From NCBI RefSeq assembly GCF_009905375.1, contig NC_133649.1, positions 220,995,380 through 221,059,379 on the forward strand: DNA of 64,000 nucleotides. Reading direction: 5' to 3'. Position 1 is the stretch's first letter, and each line of letters starts with the position of its first letter. The translations under genes were made by a program, and so were the position numbers. The stretch is from Apium graveolens (Eukaryota > Streptophyta > Magnoliopsida > Apiales > Apiaceae). Below, piece by piece: positions 57,207 to 64,000 of this stretch. The notes beneath the pieces were generated by a model. The model saw nothing but the letters and a program-made list of their open reading frames with translations. It searched no databases and was not told the DNA's origin.

Positions 57207-57506
57207 TGTTGGATATTTTAATCTAAACTCGGTAATTTATTATTGTGCTGTAAGTCTGGAAATGGTCTTCATGCAGTAGCAAGTTTGTAGGGAGTAATGG
57301 TTGAATAAACGTTTGTTGACTCAGGATGTTTAGGAAGTAGTTGGTTAGTTTTCCTTGTTTTTAGTTATTTCATTTTGTAGTCTCCTTTATATGTGTAAGT
57401 TGCTGCATAATAAAAAACTAAGACATTTGGGTGTATCTTTACTTTTCTCCAGCATATGTGTTAAACACGCGTGAGTTGATTTCATATATCTTTGATCTGT
57501 CTAACA
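57207..57506 (+). repeat. Element F: 3' LTR, 300 bp
   Basis: Matches the 5' LTR except at one position (AGTAATGG near 57290). Followed by the duplication ACCTT. Confidence 0.97.
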
Positions 57507-57511
57507 ACCTT

Positions 57512-59386
57512 CAGGGTGTCCTAACGGCCCTCTGACACGCGTGTTTGTCTGATATGTTGGTTGTTAATAGCTGTCATCGTCAGGTTGTGAAACGCGCATG
57601 TGCTTGCTGGGACCCGTCAGGGTGATCGTGATTGGATCCAGGTTGGCAGGTGATCCAGGTCATGGCCCCAACCTTGATTAGGAGAAGATCCAGGGTCATA
57701 GGCTGGAACCTGGTTATGAGATGATTCTGATCCTAGGTTAACCCTCAACTTGAGTCTCTCCACTTATTGTTCTGGGAGAGGGGATCTTGGTCGCTCGATT
57801 AGGCCCGAGTACGTGAGAATTCTCTGCCTTGGGCAATGTCTCGGTGCCTGAGTAACCTTGTTTTGTTTTTGTGTAATTTTTTTATTTTATTGAAATAAAT
57901 TATAATGTTATTTTAACATTAAAGATGTTCTTGTTTGAAATTTGTTTTATTTGTTAATAGTTAGGGCAAGAACAAGTGTAATTCAAAATTTTAAAATTAC
58001 AACTATATTTTAATTATATTTTAAGTAATATTTATCAACTAATTACATTTAATTTATTATATAAAACAAATAAAAACTCCTATAATTAATGATAATACAA
58101 ATTTTGTTCGTATTGTTTTATTAGTAAAGAGCATATCAAATTTTACTTTCGAGATTTTCAACCTATACCCCAAAAATTGGAATATTAAATTTAAACAAAC
58201 AAACCAACTATAGCTTCACAAGAAATATAAATAATAATATAAAATTAAAAAGGAAATATAAAAATAAACATAAACAGATAAAAAAATATGGGCCAGGTAA
58301 TTAAATCTTATTTTAACTAGGTGTTGAGAATACTTAAGTAGCAAAGTTCTTTTCTAAATCATGGCCGTTTATGATGGTGAGTAAAGTAATATGAAGTTCA
58401 TTTTTTATATAAGTTCTTGAGTCATCTATGTTCTTTAAATAAAATATTTTATAAAAAATATTATCTTGTAAAAAAAATTTCACAAATATTATTATTTATA
58501 AAATCATACAAATTTCATAAATTTACAAATGCTATGTATATTTTTCAACTAAATATGTATATTTTGCAATATTAACATTTATTTTCTTGCAAATTAAGTA
58601 TGTTTTGTAAAATTATATATTTTGTAATGTTACTTATAAAATATAAGCAGTCTACAAGATTTTCTTGTAAAATATTATTCAAAAAATAATATATTTTATA
58701 ATTTTTTAAACGCTATTTTACTTGCAGAACATACTTTGACTCAAGATTTCAATAAAATAATAGACTCCAATAAACTTAACTCGCATAATAGTTTGTTGTT
58801 TAAAATCTCCCTACAGACAAATAGGGACTCCATCTACAAATAGTTTTACTAATTAAATTTTAAAAAATGATTGATCTTCATAAGTTTTATTAAAATTTGT
58901 GTTTTATAATGACAAAGAATCTTGTATTATTTTTTTTTAACTAATCTACCAAAAGTTTAACCTATTCTATTTTCCATTTTTATAAAAGGCCATTTATAAC
59001 GCTAGCAGATTGCAAAACCATTCAATTTATATTGTGGGCTGCCTGTATGCCAATACAAACATTATATCGTGGATGCTCTTATATATGTCATATACTACTC
59101 GAGTACTGGTACTTGCTACTTGCCTACTTGGCCGGCGGCTTGCAATTATAAAATTTTAAGATAAAATTAAAAACAAATATAGACAAATATAGAAAAGAAA
59201 ATGTGATGTTTATCACCCAAGTAATCAAGTATCGACACTACAAGGTGCCCTATTGGGTGGAAACAAATTCCTATAAATCTAGGTTTTTTATGAATTTGGT
59301 CAAAATATTTATAAAAAAAATCCTTGGATTTAGTTTCTCATATATAAAATCGATTTACGATGATGAGTAGGGGTTTAATAGCTACC
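57512..59386. other. Intergenic: GC-richer block then AT-rich sequence
   Basis: 57512-57860 continues the unidentified GC-richer block interrupted by F and contains repeated GATCCAGGT-type words (57634, 57648, 57686). 57870-59380 is AT-rich with long A/T runs and no convincing frame. Confidence 0.5.
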
Positions 59387-59950
59387 TGATAGGAAATAAA
59401 TAAATCCATATTACATAATTAATATTGTATTAATTACATATGATTTGGGTTACAAGACCCAATAAGAAGATATATGACATTCAGACCAAAAAGTTAACAC
59501 ATTGATCAGGCCTGATGGAACAAAGAAGGCCCAAAACCCTGAATATTAATTAATTTTGTAATTAAATAATAAGGGAGAAAAACAACTATTAAGATGAATC
59601 CTAGTGAGGATATAAATCCTTGTAGATTGGCCTCCAAGGAACCTCATGGGATAAGGAATCAGCTTCCTACTTCCTAGGACTCCAAAGTCCATTCTAATTC
59701 AGAGATTTGTCCACCAAGTCTCCTAACCCAAGTCCAATTCAAGGACTCCCAAAATCTATATAAGGGGTCTCACCCCCACCAATAAGAACTACGTTTTTTG
59801 GCTTGATTATCTAATTCACAGAGATACGTAGGCATCTCGTAAAGGCAGAGTTAAGCTACGAAACACGAGAGCAGCCATTAAAGGCCTTGAGCTCCCGAAC
59901 CTTAGCAATAAACACAATAATTAATATATTCTAGTTTTTTATCCATAACA
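59387..59950 (+). repeat. Element G: 5' LTR, about 564 bp
   Basis: The end (TTTTTATCCATAACA, 59950) is secure because the primer site follows. The start at TGATAGGAAATAAATAAATC (59387) is the best TG candidate but cannot be proved without the partner LTR. Confidence 0.6.
59757..59764 (+). promoter_or_regulatory. Element G: putative TATA box
   Basis: CTATATAAGGGG lies 190 bases before the LTR end, a typical core promoter place. Confidence 0.55.
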
Positions 59951-59951
59951 T

Positions 59952-59969
59952 TTGGCACCGTATGTGGGA
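59952..59969 (+). promoter_or_regulatory. Element G: primer binding site (non-Met type)
   Basis: TTGGCACCGTATGTGGGA follows the LTR end. It resembles the TTGGCGCCGT-type sites of Tat/Athila elements and differs from the Met-type site of all other elements in the window. I do not assign the tRNA. Confidence 0.65.
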
Positions 59970-59986
59970 AACTCGCAACAACAACC

Positions 59987-61753
59987 ATGGCGAGAACACG
60001 GAGAACAAGTAGCGCCCTTGAAGGAGGAAAACCCGCGGGGACAACCCAAACGATTTCGTCAACCGTGTAGGTACCTCCACATTCAACCTATGCCGCTGCC
60101 CAAGGAGAATCCCGAGTACGGGCAACTGAACCTCAGCCACAAGGGACGATTCCCCCGGCTACTCAAGGGACGAATTCCCAACTTCAACAGTTGCACGTAC
60201 CTGTAAATTCTCGACCCATTGGATATGAGTATTCAACTATTGTGACTACTAACCCCCCTTATGGGATGCCCCTTTATCCCGAGGTTGGAGGAAGTGGGCA
60301 TGCTGGACGGAGTGAAGCAGAAGGCAAACACCCCCTTACATTCAAGGTTTGGCTCTTATCCCGGAGGATCAGGAATTTTCTAGTCCTTATACTGAGAGAT
60401 TCCGAATCTTCGGACGATGAAGTGGCCCCAAGAAGGAGACGTGCTGGCAAAGAACCTATGGCTGATGGCAACCAACGTCCTAGAAGTACCCGAGGGGTGA
60501 ATCCCCAAGAGGTGCAGGAGAGAATTAAGGCGCACGAGGCAGAAATTCAAAGGCTGAAGCGCGACCTGGAGGCGCACAAGACTCCCAGACTCCCATTACC
60601 ACCTAGGGGCAGAAATTCTCCTCCAATCATAGACCTGGATGGTCCGTCACAAAGAAGGGCTGTAGCCCTAAGAGCTGATCTAAGCAATCTTCTTCCCTTT
60701 GGAGATCCTAATGATCCCACTCCACCATTCACTGAAGAAATAATGAATGCCCACATCTCAAGGAAGTTCAAGATGCCCACTATCAAAGCTTATGATGGAG
60801 CGTGAGATCACACTAATCACGTCAGGACCTTCTCCAATGCACTGTTGTTGCAGCCCGTGAATGACGCTATTAAGTGTCGGGCCTTTCCTCAAACCCTTTC
60901 GGGTATGGCCCAAAGATGGTATAGTTGTTTGCCCCCAAACTCTATTGGGTCCTTCAGAGAATTAAGTCAGGCTTTTATTAAGCAATTCATCAGCGGGAGA
61001 GTGCATGAGAAAAGTTCAGCATCCCTCATGAGCATTGTGCAGGGAGCGAAGGAATCCTTGAGAGACTACCTGAATCATTTTACAAAGGAAGCTTTAAAAG
61101 TCCCGGACCTTGATGACAAAGTAGCCATGATAGCACTGCAACAGGGAACTATGGATGAGTTCTTCAAGATGTCCTTGGCCAAGCGCCCCCCTGAAAGCAT
61201 GTTACAGCTCCAAGATAGAGCCAGGAAGTATATCAAGGTGGAGGAGAGCATGAGGAAGTCCATAGTAAGTAACGAGCCCACTAGAGGCAAGAAACGGAAA
61301 ACCGATCTGGAATATATTGCAAAGGACAAGTATCCTAGAACTGAGCAAAATAATGACTCAACCCCGAAGAAGGGAGGACCTGGACAAAAGTTCACTGAGT
61401 ATGCTAAGCTGAATGCTCCAAGAAGTCAAATTTTGATGGAAATCGAGAAAGATCGAGATATTCGTTGGCCTAAGCCCTTGAAGGCTGATCCTACCAAGCT
61501 AGATAAAAGCAAGTATTGTAGATTTCACAAGGATGTTGGTCATGATACCGATGAGTGTAGACAATTGAAAGATGAAATTGAATTCCTCATTAGAAAAGGA
61601 AGATTGAACAAGTACACTGGAGATGGAGGAGATTGGAGCAATAACGTGAGAAAGAACTTTGATGATCGAAGAAGAGATCAAGATGATCAAGGGCGAAATC
61701 CCCAACCTAGGGGACCGGTGATAAATGCAATCTTCGGAGGACCGCGACCCTGA
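59987..61753 (+). pseudogene. gag: Element G: gag
   Basis: The likely start is ATG at 59987 (MARTRRTSSALEGGK), 18 bases after the primer site. The frame has stops at 60068 and 60803 but continues in register to 61753. Order: Pro/Gln-rich N-terminus, Arg-rich region (APRRRRAGKEP), coiled region (EVQERIKAHEAEIQRLK), capsid core (CRAFPQTLSGMAQRWYS, LSQAFIKQFISGR), then YCRFHKDVGHDTDECRQLK, a Cys-His motif typical of Tat gag. Part of 60310-60410 may be in a shifted frame. Confidence 0.8.
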
Positions 61754-61885
61754 GGGCCTGTGATAAACACAGTTTATAGAGGACCAACCGTTGCTGGATT
61801 ATCCAAGAACTCTAGGAAAACGTATACCCGAGAAGTTATGCATATTGTTGGAGAAGCCCCGAAGAGGGCCAGGTGAGGAATAACA

Positions 61886-62593
61886 ATGGCTTTCGATGAT
61901 TCTGATCTGGAGGGTGTGAAATTTCTCCATGACGACCCGTTGGTCATAACCCCAATAATAGGGAACAGCCCAGTGAAGAGGGTCCTCGTAGATAACGGTG
62001 CCTCAGTCGACATCTTACTCCATAATACCTTTTTAAGGACGGGTCACAATGATTCCCAATTGACCCCAACCGATATGCCGATATATGGATTTGCGGCAGT
62101 AGAATGCCCCGTGGAAAGAATAATCAAGTTGCCAACAACCATAGGTCAGGAACCAAGGCAAGTAACACAGATGTTGGACTGCGTGGTGGTGAAGGCTAGT
62201 TCAACTTATAACGCTATTATGGGAAGAACATGGATACATGCCTTCAAGGCCGTCCCTTCTTCCTACCATTCAGTCATGAAGTTTCCCACCCGGAATGGGA
62301 TTGGAGAAGAAAGAGGAGATCAAAAAATGGCAAGGAGTTGTTACGTAGCCTCTTTAAGGGCAGATGGAGTTGGGGGGCAAGTTATGCCTATTGAAGATCT
62401 GGATATCCGAGAGAATGATGAGAAACGAGTGAAGCCAAAAGAAGATTTGGTTACGATTCCTTTGGCTCCCGAGGATCCTGAGAAAGTGACTTTCATTGGA
62501 GCAACACTAGAAGAGCCCCTTAGAGGGAAGTTGGTGAAGTTTTTGCAAGAAAATAGTGATGTGTTCACATGGTCTGCATCTGATATGCCATGA
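61886..62593 (+). pseudogene. pol: Element G: aspartic protease and linker
   Basis: A 235-residue open frame contains the protease motif VLVDNGASVDIL (Asp36, Asn37, Gly38) and a downstream hydrophobic-Gly motif (YNAIMGRTWIH). It ends in a stop just after FTWSASDMP, the usual link to RT in this group. Two TGA stops between gag and protease (61751 and 61874) interrupt the polyprotein. Confidence 0.8.
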
Positions 62594-62639
62594 ATAGACC
62601 CGGAACTAATCACTCACAACCTGAATCATGAATGTGGAT

Positions 62640-64000
62640 CCTAGTCGGAAAACAGTGAAGCAAAAGAAAAGAAGTTTTGCTCCAGAGAGGCAATAAGCTA
62701 TTAAACAAGAAGTAGAGAAACTCTTAGAGGCTGGTTTCATTGAAGAGATTCAATTTCCGGAATGGTTAGCAAACCCTGTAATGGTAAAGAAGGCCAATGA
62801 AAAATGGAGGATATGTGTGAACTTTACTGATTTGAATGACGCATGCCCTAAGGACTGTTTCCCGTTGCCAAGGATAGACACTTTGATAGATGCCACTGCT
62901 GGAGATGAGATTCTGAGTTTCATGGATGGATTTAGTAAATACAATCAGATCAAGTTGCACAAGGACGACATCCCAAAGGTATCATTCATCACTGACTTTG
63001 GTATTTATTGTTATCTTGTTATGCCATTTGGTCTCAAGAATGCAGGAGCCACCTATCAAATGTTGGTAAATAAAATCTTTAAGGATCTTATTGGAAAGAC
63101 CATGGAAGTTTATGTTGATGACATGTTAGTCAAGAGTCTAGTAAAGACTGACCATATAACCCATTTGAAGGAAGCTTTTGAGGTCCACAAATACCATAAG
63201 ATGATGTTATATCCTGCGAAGTGCACTTTCGGAGTAGGTACTGGAAAGTTTTTGGGATTGATGGTCTCCAAGAGAGGAATCGAGGCCAATCCCGATAAAA
63301 TAGAGGCAATCCTAGACATGGAACCACCAAAAACTATCAAAGATGTTCAAAAGCTCACAGGAAGGGTTGCTGCGCTGGGACGATTCATCTCCAAATTTGG
63401 GGACAAGTGCTTGCCGTTCTTCAAGTCCTTAAAGAAGGTAAAAGATTTTGTATGGAGTGAGGAAAGCCAGAAGGCATTCTAAGAATTAAAGAAAGATAAG
63501 GCTCAGGCCCCGTTGTTGGCCAAGCCAGCTTTGAATGAAGTCTTATACTTGTACTTGGCCGTTTCAGAAAGTGCCTTGAGCGCTGTGTTGGTTAAGGAGG
63601 AACTGAAAATCCATAAACCCGTATATTATGTCAGCAAAATTCTGCATGGAGCTGTTGAATTATTCAACAATTGAGAAATTTGCACTAGCCTTGGTAATGG
63701 CTTCAAGAAAGTTGTGTCCCTACTTTCAGGCTCATAGGATTGAAGTACTAACAAATCAGCTCTTGCGAAATATCATTCATAGTCCCAAGGCTAGTGGGAG
63801 GCTGATCAAGTGGGCAACAGAGTTGGGAGAATTTGACATTAAGTATAAGCCACGAACGGCAATAAAAGCCCAGGCATTGGCTAACTTCGTGGTGGAATGT
63901 ACCATACCTAACCAAGAAGTCGGGGGGCAGGAAGATACTATACCGCAAGACAAGGAAGTTGATAAGGAGGAAAAAGAGAAGGATGATAAGGAGAAGGAAT
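62640..64000 (+). pseudogene. pol: Element G: reverse transcriptase and start of RNase H
   Basis: The frame reads NVDPSRKTVKQKKRSF, stop, then RT: WRICVNFTDLNDACPKD, then MDGFSKYNQI with the first Asp, FGLKNAGATYQ, and YVDDMLVKS with Asp113 and Asp114 of the 62781 frame. A stop at 63480 cuts RNase H, which begins YLYLAVSESALSAVL, lacking the usual Asp at that place. A frameshift near 63655 follows, then FALALVMASRKLCPYFQAH and KAQALANFVVE at the end. The sequence runs off the window at a Lys/Glu/Asp-rich region before integrase. Confidence 0.8.

Larger units (their letters stand above)
52682..57506 (+). mobile_element. Element F: near-intact Ty1/copia retrotransposon, 4825 bp
   Basis: F has two 300-bp LTRs, an initiator-Met primer site, one long gag-pol frame, a polypurine tract and the exact 5-bp duplication ACCTT (52677-52681 and 57507-57511). 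By eye, the LTRs differ at one position (AGTAGTGG against AGTAATGG), so insertion was very recent. A single base loss near 56746 separates RNase H from the rest of pol. Protease-integrase-RT order makes it Ty1/copia. The gag is of the UBN2 type; I do not assign a clade with certainty. Confidence 0.97.
59387..64000 (+). mobile_element. Element G: Tat-lineage Ty3/gypsy retrotransposon, cut by right window edge
   Basis: The order is LTR, a TGGCACCGT-type primer site, gag, protease, RT and RNase H, open to the window end. The DNGAS protease, the gag motif YCRFHKDVGHDTDECRQLK and the YVDDMLVKS RT motif are typical of the plant Tat (non-chromovirus) gypsy group. Several in-frame stops and shifts are present, many explicable as CGA to TGA changes. 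Integrase and the 3' LTR lie beyond 64000. Confidence 0.88.

Noticed and set aside
59987..60020. Gag of G starts MARTRRTSS, also slightly like histone H3
   Set aside because: Fewer positions match and an Arg/Thr-rich gag start is unremarkable. It is also a caution that MAR-starts can look H3-like by chance, so the D small-ORF finding needs family-wide testing.

Overview
This window is a repeat-dominated stretch of a plant nuclear genome, most likely a eudicot. The evidence is Ty1/copia elements primed by initiator tRNA-Met, Tekay-type Ty3/gypsy chromoviruses with about 4-kb LTRs, a Tat-lineage gypsy element, a plant L1-type LINE with a C-terminal RNase H, and a decayed HD-ZIP class I homeobox exon. 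I see no intact host gene, rRNA, tRNA, CRISPR array or bacterial feature. The species cannot be fixed from the sequence alone. Layout: (1) 1-5436, minus strand: the 5' two thirds of a Sirevirus-like copia element ('B'), cut by the left window edge, with a 1021-bp LTR at its right end. (2) 5437-38907, plus strand: the 3' end of a second Sirevirus-like copia element ('A'; an env-position ORF, polypurine tract and 1314-bp LTR), split by a nested stack. Tekay element 'C' (7490-36768, plus) sits inside A. A second Tekay element 'D' (18694-34169, minus) sits inside the 3' LTR of C. A 1459-bp solo LTR 'E' (19316-20774) sits inside the left LTR of D. The D and E junctions have exact 5-bp target-site duplications (AAACC, ACTAT); the C junction has an imperfect one. 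(3) 38908-43640: AT-rich sequence with no gene except an HD-ZIP I pseudo-exon near 39300-39570. (4) 43645-50318: a dead LINE whose DUF4283/zinc-knuckle ORF1 lies head-to-head with the endonuclease/RT/RNase H ORF2; ORF2 carries a 1225-bp tandem duplication. (5) 52682-57506: a very young, almost intact copia element ('F') with 300-bp LTRs that differ at one base, an exact ACCTT duplication and a single frame break before RNase H. (6) 59387-64000: the 5' part of a Tat-lineage gypsy element ('G'), cut by the right edge. How the parts work together: these are copy-and-paste elements, so the genes serve their own replication (gag capsid, protease, reverse transcriptase/RNase H, integrase) and not a host pathway. 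Almost all are broken. F is the only one close to coding competence. The order of insertion can be read directly: A is oldest, then C, then D, then E; B also appears to have entered A. Most unusual observations: a short ORF near the 3' end of all four Tekay LTR copies, whose start in D resembles the histone H3 tail; an acidic and proline-rich ORF between the primer site and gag of D; a scrambled domain order inside C; and multi-copy short motifs inside both Sirevirus-like LTRs. All of these are hypotheses that need comparison with other family members.
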